A DNA stretch of 18,221 nt from an uncultured Prevotella sp. GTDB taxonomy: Bacteria > Bacteroidota > Bacteroidia > Bacteroidales > Bacteroidaceae. The position numbers and the translations under genes were made by a program. The notes under the pieces are model-generated. The model saw nothing but the letters and a program-made list of their open reading frames with translations. It searched no databases and had not been told where the DNA came from. Below, piece after piece: positions 6,233-14,456 of this stretch. Where the stretch lies: positions 1 through 18,221 of the forward strand of contig ONMG01000302.1 in the NCBI GenBank assembly GCA_900318855.1, written 5' to 3'. Numbering within the stretch: the first letter of the stretch is position 1; each line of letters starts with the position of its first letter.

Positions 6233-7513
6233 TTAGTAAGCGAAGAGCGGATAGTTCTTCATCGTGGCGTTCACCTTCTCGCGGACACGGGCTATCACCT
6301 GGTCGTTCTCGGGGTCGTGGAGCACCTCGTCGATGAGGTCGGCAATGAGCTGCATCATGTCCTCCTTGGCACCACGAGTAGTCATGGCAGCCGTACCCAA
6401 ACGGATGCCACTGGTCTGGAAGGCACTGCGCTCGTCATAGGGCACCTTGTTCTTGTTCACCGTGATGTCGGCGGCGACAAGGGCGTTCTCGGCCACCTTA
6501 CCTGTGAGGTCGGGATACTTCTGCCGCAAGTCGAGCAACATAGAGTGGTTGTCGGTACCGCCGCTCACGATACTGAAGCCATGGTCGATGAGCGCCTGGG
6601 CCAGCACGGCGGCATTCTTTTTCACTTGTCTGGCATAGTCAACCCACGAAGGTTGGAGATTCTCATTGAAGCCGACAGCCTTGGCTGCGATGACATGCTC
6701 CAGCGGCCCACCCTGATTGCCGGGGAAGACGGCCGAATTGAGCAGCTGACTCATCTTCTTCACTACGCCCTTCTTGGTTATGAGCCCCCAAGGATTGTCA
6801 AAGTCCTTACCCATGAGAATAACACCGCCACGCGGACCGCGCAATGTCTTGTGAGTGGTGGTAGTGACGATGTGAGCATATTTCACCGGATTCTTGAGCA
6901 AACCTGCGGCAATGAGACCGGCAGGATGAGCCATGTCGACCATGAGCAGGGCGCCTACTTCATCGGCAATCTTGCGCATGCGCTCATAGTCCCACTCACG
7001 GCTGTAGGCTGAGCCGCCGCCGATGATGAGTTTCGGCTTGTATTCCAGAGCCAGGCGCTCCATCTCGTCATAGTCCACACGGCCCGTCTCCTTGTTGAGC
7101 GTGTAGCCGATGTGGTGGTAGAGGATGCCCGAGGTGTTGACACTGCTTCCATGGGAGAGGTGCCCGCCCTGGTCGAGGTCGAGCCCCATGAAGGTGTCGC
7201 CCGGCTTGAGCACAGCCAGCAGCACGGCCTGGTTGGCCTGAGCCCCCGAGTGAGGCTGCACATTGGCGTACTCGGCGTCGAAAAGCTTCTTCACGCGCTC
7301 AATGGCGAGTGTCTCCACCTGGTCGACAATCTGGCAGCCGCCGTAGTAGCGCTTGCCCGGCAGTCCTTCGGCATACTTATTGGTGAGGTAACTTCCCATG
7401 GCCTGCATCACCTCGTCGCTGACGAAGTTTTCTGACGCGATGAGCTCCATGCCCTTGAGCTGGCGCTGGTGCTCGGCCTCGATGAGGTTGAATATTTCAG
7501 TATCTCTTTCCAT
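6233..7513 (-). CDS. glyA: Serine hydroxymethyltransferase
   Basis: A cytoplasmic PLP enzyme of 426 residues that converts serine and tetrahydrofolate to glycine and 5,10-methylene-tetrahydrofolate, the main entry of one-carbon units for purines, thymidylate and methionine. The sequence is collinear with the family: GMELIASENF (21-30), NKYAEGLPGKRYYGG (45-59), VQPHSGAQAN (85-94), VDMAHPAGL with Asp193, and the PLP lysine Lys222 in TTTTHKTLRGPRGG. The length is normal and the ATG at 7513 gives the expected N-terminus. It lies 33 nt after pyrI on the same strand and is followed 11 nt later by a small Cys-rich membrane protein gene. The link with MetH and SerB on the opposite strand is metabolic. 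Confidence 0.98.
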   Translation of the reverse strand: MERDTEIFNLIEAEHQRQLKGMELIASENFVSDEVMQAMGSYLTNKYAEGLPGKRYYGGCQIVDQVETLAIERVKKLFDAEYANVQPHSGAQANQAVLLAVLKPGDTFMGLDLDQGGHLSHGSSVNTSGILYHHIGYTLNKETGRVDYDEMERLALEYKPKLIIGGGSAYSREWDYERMRKIADEVGALLMVDMAHPAGLIAAGLLKNPVKYAHIVTTTTHKTLRGPRGGVILMGKDFDNPWGLITKKGVVKKMSQLLNSAVFPGNQGGPLEHVIAAKAVGFNENLQPSWVDYARQVKKNAAVLAQALIDHGFSIVSGGTDNHSMLLDLRQKYPDLTGKVAENALVAADITVNKNKVPYDERSAFQTSGIRLGTAAMTTRGAKEDMMQLIADLIDEVLHDPENDQVIARVREKVNATMKNYPLFAY

Positions 7514-7546
7514 AATGAATAAGTTTAAATGGTTCGTCTGATGGGG

Positions 7547-8002
7547 TTATACTAATTCTACTTTGGATATCTCCTGCTCCTTGTCGCAGTAGTGGCACTT
7601 GATGATGCCATGCTCCTTGTCGACCACCGTGAAGACCGTTTCCATGGGCTCGTTGTTGGTGATGCACTTGGGGTTGTTGCACTTCACGATACCACGAAGC
7701 TCATCGGGCGTCTCCACGGTCTTCTTCTCCACCACCTCGTAGTCGCGGATAATGTTGAGCACAATCTTCGGTGCCACTACACTGAGCCGATTGATTTCGT
7801 CCTGACTGAAGAACTTGTTGGATATCTTGATGATGCCCTTCTTGCCCACCTTCTTGCTGGGCAGGTTGAAGCCGATGGTGACGGTGTTCTTCTCATTCTG
7901 CAGACCAAGCAGATTCACCACCTGGAACACTCTGTCGGTGGGTATATGGTCGATGACGGTTCCGTTCTCGATGGCGGAGACCAGTAATTCCTTGTTTGCC
8001 AT
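7547..8002 (-). CDS. pyrI: Aspartate carbamoyltransferase regulatory subunit
   Basis: A 151-residue non-catalytic subunit that binds nucleotides (CTP/ATP) and sets the activity of PyrB in the first committed step of pyrimidine synthesis. Residues 1-100 form the allosteric nucleotide-binding domain (MANKELLVSAIENGTVIDHI...). Residues 101-151 form the zinc domain, with four cysteine ligands visible: Cys108 and Cys113 (CNNPKC), Cys136 and Cys139 (CHYC). All four are intact, so assembly with PyrB should be possible. It lies 42 nt downstream of pyrB in the same direction and glyA follows at 33 nt, consistent with one transcript. Confidence 0.97.
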   Translation of the reverse strand: MANKELLVSAIENGTVIDHIPTDRVFQVVNLLGLQNEKNTVTIGFNLPSKKVGKKGIIKISNKFFSQDEINRLSVVAPKIVLNIIRDYEVVEKKTVETPDELRGIVKCNNPKCITNNEPMETVFTVVDKEHGIIKCHYCDKEQEISKVELV

Positions 8003-8044
8003 ATGTGCTGTATATATAATTAAGGTGTAGATTCGAATGAACTC

Positions 8045-8998
8045 TCAGTCGACATCCAGGATGGTAGTGTCGGCCTTAATCTCGTCGAGGCCGATGCCTA
8101 AGCAGTGGCAATAGATGGCCTCTCGGGCAAAGAGGCCGTTCTTGGCCTGCTGAATGTAGTAGGCATGGGGATTGGCATCCACATCGTAGGCAATCTCGTT
8201 GACACGGGGCAACGGATGCAGAATCTTCATATTGGGCTTGGCCGAGGCCAGCATGGAATTGCGCAGAATGTAGATGTTCTTCACGCGCTCGTATTCCATT
8301 AAATCGCTGAAGCGCTCCTTCTGCACACGTGTCATATAGAGGATGTCGGCATCGGCAATCACCTTCTCATTGAAGGCGGTGTGCTCCTGATAACGGATAC
8401 CGTGCTCACGACAATAGAGCTTGTATTCCTCGGGCATGGCAAGCTCGCGGGGTGCCACAAAATGGAAAGTGGGATTGAAGTGGCGCATGGCCATGATTAG
8501 CGAGTGCACCGTGCGGCCGTACTTAAGGTCGCCCACAAGATAGATATTGAGATTGTCGAGACGACCCTGCGTCTTGTAGATGGAATAAAGGTCAAGCAGG
8601 CACTGGGAAGGATGCATGTGAGCTCCGTCACCGGCATTGACGATGGGAACCGGAGCCACCTCGGAAGCATACTGAGCCGCTCCCTCAATGAAGTGCCGCA
8701 TCACAATGATGTCGGCATAATTACTTACCATGAGAATGGTGTCCTTCAGCGTCTCGCCCTTCGTGGTGCTCGAGGTCTTGGCATCGGAAAAGCCGATGAC
8801 ACGTGCGCCCAGCCGGTTGGCTGCTGTCTGGAAACTGAGTTGTGTTCTGGTGGAAGGTTCAAAGAAAAGGGTGGCCACCACTCTGCCCTTAAGAAGTTCC
8901 CTGTTGGGATGCTTCTCAAACTCTTCTGCCATGCTGATAAGGTACATGAGGTCGTCCTTCGAGAGGTCAGCGATGGTAACGAAATTGTGTCTTGACAT
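8045..8998 (-). CDS. pyrB: Aspartate carbamoyltransferase catalytic subunit
   Basis: A 317-residue cytoplasmic transferase that joins carbamoyl phosphate and L-aspartate to give N-carbamoyl-aspartate. The carbamoyl-phosphate signature FFEPSTRTQLSF is present (Ser49-Thr52), followed by the mobile loop SSTTKGETLKDT (near 76-87) and, near the C-terminus, HPLPRVNEIAYDVD, the aspartate-domain motif. Length is normal. With pyrI directly behind it, the product is expected to form the class B dodecamer with allosteric control. It is the first gene of the leftward group and is transcribed divergently from the penicillin-binding protein gene. Confidence 0.98.
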   Translation of the reverse strand: MSRHNFVTIADLSKDDLMYLISMAEEFEKHPNRELLKGRVVATLFFEPSTRTQLSFQTAANRLGARVIGFSDAKTSSTTKGETLKDTILMVSNYADIIVMRHFIEGAAQYASEVAPVPIVNAGDGAHMHPSQCLLDLYSIYKTQGRLDNLNIYLVGDLKYGRTVHSLIMAMRHFNPTFHFVAPRELAMPEEYKLYCREHGIRYQEHTAFNEKVIADADILYMTRVQKERFSDLMEYERVKNIYILRNSMLASAKPNMKILHPLPRVNEIAYDVDANPHAYYIQQAKNGLFAREAIYCHCLGIGLDEIKADTTILDVD

Positions 8999-9033
8999 AG
9001 AGCAAGAAGTTTGATGTGTATTGATTTCAGGTG

Positions 9034-9041
9034 CTAAGTTA
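9034..9041 (-). promoter_or_regulatory. Weak -7-like element upstream of pyrB
   Basis: Minus-strand TAACTTAG differs by one base from the consensus TAnnTTTG and lies 35 nt before the pyrB ATG. No -33 TTTG sits at the right distance. It is the best promoter candidate seen for the pyrB transcript. Confidence 0.3.
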
Positions 9042-9056
9042 GTGACTTTTTTTCGT

Positions 9057-9070
9057 AATACGTCCGTATT
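9057..9070. promoter_or_regulatory. Palindrome in the pyrB/PBP divergent region
   Basis: AATACG-TC-CGTATT is a perfect 6-bp inverted repeat with a 2-nt centre. It lies between the -7-like elements of the two divergent transcripts and overlaps the place where the -33 box of the rightward gene would be. It could be a regulator binding site; the regulator is unknown. Confidence 0.35.
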
Positions 9071-9084
9071 TCAAAAGTTTATTG

Positions 9085-9092
9085 TATTTTTG
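9085..9092 (+). promoter_or_regulatory. Candidate -7 promoter element for the PBP gene
   Basis: TATTTTTG matches TAnnTTTG and lies 27 nt before the ATG at 9120. A TTTG -33 box is not seen at the normal spacing. Confidence 0.45.
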
Positions 9093-9119
9093 CACGAAAT
9101 AATTGACCAAGCAGGCTAT

Positions 9120-11432
9120 ATGAGAAAGGCTTTTATCCATTTCCTATGGACTTTCCTTATCGTAGTGGTGGTTGTGGGGGCGCTCGCCTTCACCGCTATA
9201 TGGAACGGATGGATTGGCTATATGCCCCCCGTGGAGGACTTGCAGAACCCCATCAGCAGGTTTGCCACTCAGGTATACTCCTCCGACGGAAAGGTGCTGG
9301 GCACCTGGAACTTCAACCGCGAGAACCGCATCTGCGTGGACTACAACAGTCTGTCGCCACATCTGGTGCATGCCCTGGTGGCCACTGAAGACGAGCGGTT
9401 CTACGACCATTCGGGCATCGACTTTATCGCATTGGGACGCGCCATTATCAAGCGCGGCATCCTGGGGCAGACCAGCGCCGGCGGTGGCTCCACCATCACT
9501 CAGCAGCTGGCCAAGCAGCTCTATTCGGAAGCCACACACAGCACTTCGCAACGCCTGCTCCAGAAACCCATTGAATGGGTGATAGCCATCAAGCTGGAAC
9601 GTTGCTACACCAAAGAGGAAATCATCGACCTCTATCTGAACTACTTCGACTTCCTGCATAACGCCGTCGGCATCAAGACAGCAGCCGAGACCTATTTCGG
9701 CAAATCGCACAAAGACCTCACTGTCACCGAGTCGGCAACACTGATCGGCATGTGTAAGAACCCATCGCTCTTCAACCCTGTGCGCTACCCCGAGCGCAGC
9801 CGTGCGCGCCGCAACGTGGTACTGGCACAGATGCACAAAGCTGGCTATCTGTCAACAGCCGAATACCATCAGTACAGCGATGAGCCGCTGACGCTGAACT
9901 TCCACCGCACCGACCACAAGGACGGCACGGCTACCTACTTCCGCGAATTCCTCCGACAGTATCTCATGGCAGTACGCCCCGAACGCTCGTCCTATCCGTC
10001 GTGGAACAAACGACAATATGTGCTCGACTCCATTGCCTGGGCAACCGATCCCCTCTACGGCTGGTGCAACAAGAACTTCAGGAAGGACGGCAAGCCTTAC
10101 AATGTCTACACCGACGGACTGCGCGTCTACACCACCATAGACTCGCGTATGCAGCGCTATGCCGAGGAGGCTGTCTACGGCCATGTGGCCAAATACCTGC
10201 AACCGGCTTTCGACAAGGAGAACCAGCATAAGCGCAACGCACCCTTCACGGAAGCCCTAACGGCCGAGCAGATTAAGGGCATCCTGCAACAGGCCATGCG
10301 CAACAGCGACCGCTACCGGTCAATGAAGGCCAACGGCGCTACCGATGCTGAAATCTTTGAGTCGTTCCGCAAACCTGTCGATATGACCATCTTCACCTAT
10401 CATGGCGACATCGACACGATGATGACCCCACTCGACTCCATCCGTTACTACAAGTCGTTCCTGCGTGCAGGCTTCATGAGCATGGATCCCAAAACGGGCT
10501 ATGTGAAAGCCTATGTGGGAGGTCTTGACTACACTCACTTCATGTACGACATGGTGACCGGCGGCCGCCGCCAGGTGGGCTCCACCATAAAGCCCTTCCT
10601 CTACGCACTGGCCATGGAAAACGGCTTCTCGCCCTGCGACAAGGCTCCCAACGTGCAACGCACCTACATGGTGGCTGGCAAGCCCTGGACTCCACGCAAC
10701 GCCAACCGCCGCCGCTACGGACAGATGGTGACACTGAAGTGGGGACTGGCACAATCGAACAACTGGATATCGGCCTATCTCATGAGTAAGCTCAACCCAC
10801 AGCAGTTCGTATCGCTACTCCACGACTTCGGTATCAACAACCCCGACATCTATCCTTCAATGTCGCTCTGTCTGGGCCCCTGCGAAGTATCGGTGGCCGA
10901 GATGGTCAGTGCCTACACCACCTTTGCCAATCATGGCATCCGCACGGCTCCATTGTTCGTGACCCGCATAGAGGACAATGAGGGTAACGTCATCGCACAG
11001 TTCCAACCCCGCATGAATGAAGTAATCAGTGCCGGAAGCGCTAACAAGATGCTGGTAGAACTCATGGGAGTTGTGAATGAAGGAACTGCCGGACGGCTGC
11101 GCTATAAATTCAATATGGAAGGCGAAATAGGCGGTAAGACGGGTACTACCAACCGCAATGCTGATGCATGGTTCATGGGATTCACACCGCAGCTCGTCAG
11201 TGGTTGCTGGGTTGGAGGCGAAGACCGCGACATCCACTTCGACTCTATGCAGATGGGGCAGGGAGCCACAATGGCACTGCCGATCTGGGCCTACTTCATG
11301 AAGAAGGTGTACCGCGACACTTCGTTAGGCTACTCACCCACTGCCACCTTCGGACTGCCAAGCGACTACAATCCCTGCCTGCGTGAGAACGACGACAGCG
11401 GTGCTATGGGCATCGATGACGTCTATGAATAG
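9120..11432 (+). CDS. mrcA: Class A penicillin-binding protein (glycosyltransferase plus transpeptidase)
   Basis: A 770-residue bifunctional peptidoglycan synthase of the PBP1A type. The ATG at 9120 was chosen over an upstream in-frame TTG (9021) because it places one transmembrane helix at residues 5-25, as in the family, and because the promoter-like element lies between them. The GT51 domain spans about 60-240, with the catalytic Glu90 in EDERFYDHSGID and GGSTITQQLAKQL behind it. The transpeptidase domain spans about 400-720: Ser488 and Lys491 (STIKPF), SNN at 546-548, and KTG at 673-675 followed by TTNRNADAWFMGF. All catalytic residues are present. It polymerises lipid II and cross-links stem peptides at the outer face of the inner membrane. 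It is monocistronic or reads into the next cluster. Confidence 0.97.
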   Translation: MRKAFIHFLWTFLIVVVVVGALAFTAIWNGWIGYMPPVEDLQNPISRFATQVYSSDGKVLGTWNFNRENRICVDYNSLSPHLVHALVATEDERFYDHSGIDFIALGRAIIKRGILGQTSAGGGSTITQQLAKQLYSEATHSTSQRLLQKPIEWVIAIKLERCYTKEEIIDLYLNYFDFLHNAVGIKTAAETYFGKSHKDLTVTESATLIGMCKNPSLFNPVRYPERSRARRNVVLAQMHKAGYLSTAEYHQYSDEPLTLNFHRTDHKDGTATYFREFLRQYLMAVRPERSSYPSWNKRQYVLDSIAWATDPLYGWCNKNFRKDGKPYNVYTDGLRVYTTIDSRMQRYAEEAVYGHVAKYLQPAFDKENQHKRNAPFTEALTAEQIKGILQQAMRNSDRYRSMKANGATDAEIFESFRKPVDMTIFTYHGDIDTMMTPLDSIRYYKSFLRAGFMSMDPKTGYVKAYVGGLDYTHFMYDMVTGGRRQVGSTIKPFLYALAMENGFSPCDKAPNVQRTYMVAGKPWTPRNANRRRYGQMVTLKWGLAQSNNWISAYLMSKLNPQQFVSLLHDFGINNPDIYPSMSLCLGPCEVSVAEMVSAYTTFANHGIRTAPLFVTRIEDNEGNVIAQFQPRMNEVISAGSANKMLVELMGVVNEGTAGRLRYKFNMEGEIGGKTGTTNRNADAWFMGFTPQLVSGCWVGGEDRDIHFDSMQMGQGATMALPIWAYFMKKVYRDTSLGYSPTATFGLPSDYNPCLRENDDSGAMGIDDVYE

Positions 11433-11447
11433 GTAAGTCTTGAGAAA

Positions 11448-11479
11448 TTTGCAATTGTGCTCTGAAATGCGTAACTTTG
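11448..11479 (+). promoter_or_regulatory. Full -33/-7 Bacteroidota promoter
   Basis: TTTG at 11448-11451, a 20-nt spacer, then TAACTTTG at 11472-11479 match the Bacteroidota sigma-factor consensus exactly (TTTG, 19-21 nt, TAnnTTTG). It lies 30 nt before the ATG at 11510 and should drive the DUF1080-serB-smpB-metH cluster. Confidence 0.75.
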
Positions 11480-11509
11480 CACTACATATTTAAAGAAAGG
11501 AGACTGAAG

Positions 11510-12154
11510 ATGCACACTTTCCGCAAGCTTCTCAGTATGAGTTCTGCTGTTGGCCTTACACTAATGTTAACGGCATGTGGCTCGTCCGGGGAAACAATCT
11601 ACAATAACAACAACCTGCAAGGTTGGACAATCTTCACTGACCCCACATCATCTGCCACGCCCTCGGACGTATTCAAGGCTAAGAACGATGTCATAGAGGT
11701 GAGTGGAAAACCTTTCGGCTACATACGTACCAACAAGCAGTATGCCGACTATCGCCTTACTGTGGAGTGGCGATGGACGGACGGCAAAGGCAGCAACAGC
11801 GGTATCTTCCAAAGATTACAACCAGGCGACAAGCTTTGGCCAACAGGTGTCGAATGCCAGCTTCAGGCTGGTCATGCGGGCGACTTCATTGGCCTGGGCG
11901 GTGCATCTATAGAAGGTTCGGATGCTAATGCCAAATTCCCCAAGAAGCCGAGAAGTATTAGACAAGACCCGGAAAAGCCGGCAGGTCAATGGAACAAAGC
12001 TGAGATAATCTGCCGGGGTACCCATGTGACGGTAATGATAAACGGCATAAAAGTGAACGAAACAAATACGACTCTCAGACAGGGCTATATAGCATTGCAA
12101 AGTGAGGGTGGACCGCTGCAGTTCAGAAACATTAGAATAAGGCCCCTTAAATAG
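11510..12154 (+). CDS. DUF1080 (3-keto-disaccharide hydrolase-like) lipoprotein
   Basis: A 214-residue predicted lipoprotein. The ATG at 11510 has AAAGGAGACTGAAG in front, a clear Shine-Dalgarno; an in-frame TTG at 11477 lies inside the promoter and is discarded. Residues 1-24 form a lipoprotein signal with lipobox MLTAC. Residues about 35-212 form a DUF1080/3-keto-disaccharide hydrolase beta-sandwich (concanavalin-like): GWTIFTD, then YADYRLTVEWRW, SNSGIFQRL, GVECQLQAGHAGDF, PAGQWNKAEIIC and GYIALQSEGGPLQFRNIRI. Family members cleave 3-keto-glycosides or bind carbohydrate; which applies here is not shown. It is the first gene after a strong promoter, 24 nt before serB, a position with no evident link to its sugar-related family. 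Confidence 0.87.
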   Translation: MHTFRKLLSMSSAVGLTLMLTACGSSGETIYNNNNLQGWTIFTDPTSSATPSDVFKAKNDVIEVSGKPFGYIRTNKQYADYRLTVEWRWTDGKGSNSGIFQRLQPGDKLWPTGVECQLQAGHAGDFIGLGGASIEGSDANAKFPKKPRSIRQDPEKPAGQWNKAEIICRGTHVTVMINGIKVNETNTTLRQGYIALQSEGGPLQFRNIRIRPLK

Positions 12155-12178
12155 CGGCCACGCCACATCACAATCAGA

Positions 12179-13405
12179 ATGAATACAGATAATAAAGAAC
12201 AGATATTAATCAGCATTACCGGTAAGGACCATCCCGGACTTACAGCCTCGGTAATGGGCATCCTTGCCAAGTACAATGCGCAGGTTCTCGATATCGGTCA
12301 GGCCGACATCCACGCCAACCTGTCCTTAGGCATACTCATGCGTATTGACAGCAACTTCTCGGGACAGGTGATGAAGGAACTGCTCTTCAAAGCCACCGAG
12401 CTGCAAGTGCAGATAGGATTCTCACCGGTAAGCGATGATGAATATGAGGCATGGGTCGCCCTTCAAGGCAAGAACCGATACATCCTCACCATCATCGGAC
12501 GCTCACTTTCGGCCAGACAAATTGCCGCTGCAACAACGGCCATCGCGGAGCAGGGGCTAAATATCGACTCTATTATCCGGCTCACCGGCAGGCCAAGTAT
12601 TCAGCACAAGGCCTCTAATGTAAGAGCATGTATCGAATTTTCACTACGAGGCACACCGAGGAATCCAGACGACATGAAGCGCAAACTGATGACGCTGTCG
12701 GCAGAAGAAGACATGGACTTCTCGTTCCAGAATGACGATATGTACCGGAGAATGCGACGCCTTATCTGCTTCGACATGGACTCTACGCTCATTCAGACAG
12801 AATGCATCGACGAACTGGCACAAAGGGCAGGAGTAGGTGAGAAAGTGAAGGAGATAACAGCTCGAGCCATGAGGGGAGAGATTGATTTCCGCGAAAGCCT
12901 CAAAGAAAGGGTCGCACTGCTGAAAGGACTCGACAAATGCGTGATGAAGGACATTGCCGAACATATGCCCATCACTGAGGGTGTCCCCCGTCTGATGAGT
13001 GTACTGAAGCGATGCGGCTACAAGATTGCCATCCTCAGTGGTGGATTTACCTATTTCGGAGAGTATCTCCAGCGCATGTTCGGCATCGACTACGTGTATG
13101 CCAACGAACTGGCAATCGACGACAACGGGAAACTGACGGGACGCTGTACCGGAGAGATTGTAGATGGACGGCGCAAGGCTGAGCTGCTGAAGCTCATTGC
13201 TCAAGTGGAAAAGGTGAACCTGGCCCAGACTATTGCTGTCGGCGACGGAGCCAACGACTTGCCCATGATTAGCGAGGCCGGACTGGGGATAGCATTCCAT
13301 GCTAAACCACGCGTGGTGGCCAACGCCCAGCAGAGCATCAACACGATGGGACTCGACGGTGTGCTCTACTTCCTGGGATTCAAGGACAGCTACATGAGTG
13401 AATGA
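12179..13405 (+). CDS. serB: Phosphoserine phosphatase with N-terminal ACT domains
   Basis: A 408-residue HAD-family enzyme performing the last step of serine synthesis, hydrolysis of O-phosphoserine. Residues about 5-180 hold two ACT-type regulatory domains (ISITGKDHPGLTASVMGILAKY and the repeat starting ILTIIGRSL), usually serine sensors. The phosphatase domain follows: motif I with Asp199 and Asp201 (FDMDSTLIQTECIDELA), motif II Ser287 (ILSGGF), and motif III/IV GDGANDLPMI with Asp356 and Asp360. All catalytic residues are present. It is 24 nt downstream of the DUF1080 gene; its TGA overlaps the ATG of the next gene (ATGA). It feeds serine to GlyA. Confidence 0.97.
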   Translation: MNTDNKEQILISITGKDHPGLTASVMGILAKYNAQVLDIGQADIHANLSLGILMRIDSNFSGQVMKELLFKATELQVQIGFSPVSDDEYEAWVALQGKNRYILTIIGRSLSARQIAAATTAIAEQGLNIDSIIRLTGRPSIQHKASNVRACIEFSLRGTPRNPDDMKRKLMTLSAEEDMDFSFQNDDMYRRMRRLICFDMDSTLIQTECIDELAQRAGVGEKVKEITARAMRGEIDFRESLKERVALLKGLDKCVMKDIAEHMPITEGVPRLMSVLKRCGYKIAILSGGFTYFGEYLQRMFGIDYVYANELAIDDNGKLTGRCTGEIVDGRRKAELLKLIAQVEKVNLAQTIAVGDGANDLPMISEAGLGIAFHAKPRVVANAQQSINTMGLDGVLYFLGFKDSYMSE

Positions 13406-13941
13406 ACATCAAAACCGCAAACCATAGAATCATGATAGAAGTTAAAATCAAAGACGCTACACTCAGCCAGGCTGCAACCGAAGGTATGGATGCTTTTCTC
13501 AAGGTGTTCACCGATAGCATCAGTCATGCTATCGGTGATCAGCTCACAGCCGACAACATGGCAGAACTGAATGCTGACCAAATCACGCTGCTGGCTTGGA
13601 GTTATCTTCACGAGGAAGTGATGGACGGCGGATTCCTACAGCTCATCTACAACGGTTACGGTGCCTTCATCTTCCGCAACCCATTCGGTGTAGCTATGCG
13701 CGAATGGGGACTCCCGGAACTTTATCATCTTATCAAAAAAGGCAGAAAACTCTACGACAAGTATCATGAAGAAATCGAGAGGGAACGCTCCGACGAAGAT
13801 TTCATGGCCATGTTCGAGCAATATCCCGAATTTGATGAACTGGATGACGAGTTTATTGAATTCGAAGAGGAATGGACTGATGCCGTTGCACATTATGTGG
13901 ATGAGCATATCAGCCAGTTCGCAACGATTGTTAACGACTAG
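13402..13941 (+). CDS. DMP19-family (DUF4375) acidic protein, possible DNA mimic
   Basis: A 179-residue cytoplasmic protein. Residues 55-115 match the DMP19/DUF4375 core: LNADQITLLAWSYLHEEV, then MDGGFLQLIYNGYGAFIF and LYHLIKKGRKLYDKYHEE. The segment 121-179 is very acidic (22 of 59 residues are Asp or Glu, two are Arg). In Neisseria DMP19 is a DNA-mimic protein that blocks a repressor; the acidity here fits a DNA-mimic role, but the partner is unknown. The start overlaps the serB stop by 4 nt (ATGA), implying translational coupling; an internal ATG at 13432 is an alternative. smpB follows after 9 nt. A perfect 13-bp inverted repeat lies inside the gene at 13508-13538. Family assignment is by motif, fairly sure. 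Confidence 0.8.
   Translation: MNIKTANHRIMIEVKIKDATLSQAATEGMDAFLKVFTDSISHAIGDQLTADNMAELNADQITLLAWSYLHEEVMDGGFLQLIYNGYGAFIFRNPFGVAMREWGLPELYHLIKKGRKLYDKYHEEIERERSDEDFMAMFEQYPEFDELDDEFIEFEEEWTDAVAHYVDEHISQFATIVND
13508..13538. repeat. Perfect 13-bp inverted repeat inside the DMP19-family gene
   Basis: TCACCGATAGCAT (13508-13520) and ATGCTATCGGTGA (13526-13538) are exact reverse complements with a 5-nt spacer. It is coding sequence (residues about 36-46) and could act as an operator, a transcription attenuator or an mRNA structure. It is the longest perfect inverted repeat I found in the window. Confidence 0.75.
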
Positions 13942-13950
13942 AGAAGAGAC

Positions 13951-14430
13951 ATGAACAAAGAACAAGAGAAAATACGTAAGGGAAGCCCCATACAGATAAA
14001 GAACAAGAAGGCTTCGTTCGAATACTTCTTTCTCGACACCTACACTGCGGGCATTGTGCTCACAGGGACGGAAATAAAGTCAATACGGGCGGGGAAAGCT
14101 TCGTTGGTGGACGCCTACTGCAGCATTTATAACGGAGAAATATGGCTGAAGGGAATGAACATCAGTCCCTATTTCTATGGCTCCTTCGCCAATCATGCAG
14201 AACGCCGTGACAGAAAGCTGCTGCTCAACAGAAGGGAAATCAAGCGACTGGAGACCGAGACAAAGACGCCCGGACTCACCATCATCCCCATCCTGGTATT
14301 CATTGACGAACATGGAAGGGCCAAGGTCGACATCGCCCTGGCCAAAGGCAAGAAGGAATACGACAAGCGCCAAACGCTGAAGCAGAAAGAAGACAACAGA
14401 GAAATGGACAGAGCAAGAAAGCATTTCTGA
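13951..14430 (+). CDS. smpB: SsrA-binding protein SmpB
   Basis: A 159-residue RNA-binding protein that brings tmRNA to stalled ribosomes for trans-translation. The OB-fold core is recognised from FEYFFLDTYTAGIVLTGTEIKSIR, then GKASLVDAYC, PYFYGSFANHAERRDRKLLLNRREI, and GLTIIPILVFIDEHGRAKVDIALAKGKKEYDKR. The basic C-terminal tail (DKRQTLKQKEDNREMDRARK), which inserts into the ribosomal decoding site, is complete. A GAGAAGAGAC stretch before the ATG serves as ribosome binding site. It is sandwiched between a DMP19-family gene (9 nt) and metH (26 nt). No tmRNA gene is in the window. Confidence 0.97.
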   Translation: MNKEQEKIRKGSPIQIKNKKASFEYFFLDTYTAGIVLTGTEIKSIRAGKASLVDAYCSIYNGEIWLKGMNISPYFYGSFANHAERRDRKLLLNRREIKRLETETKTPGLTIIPILVFIDEHGRAKVDIALAKGKKEYDKRQTLKQKEDNREMDRARKHF

Positions 14431-14456
14431 TTCATCCTCACCAAACGCAATTCCCA

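Noticed and set aside
9021..9119. Upstream TTG start adding 33 residues to the penicillin-binding protein
   Set aside because: The extension would precede the membrane helix, spans the promoter-like element, and has no family match; ATG at 9120 gives the normal N-terminus.
11477..11509. Upstream TTG start for the DUF1080 lipoprotein
   Set aside because: It lies within the -7 element; the ATG at 11510 has a Shine-Dalgarno and gives a proper lipoprotein signal.
14431..14456. Riboswitch or promoter directly before metH
   Set aside because: The gap to smpB is only 26 nt, too short for a cobalamin or SAM riboswitch, and no TAnnTTTG is present.
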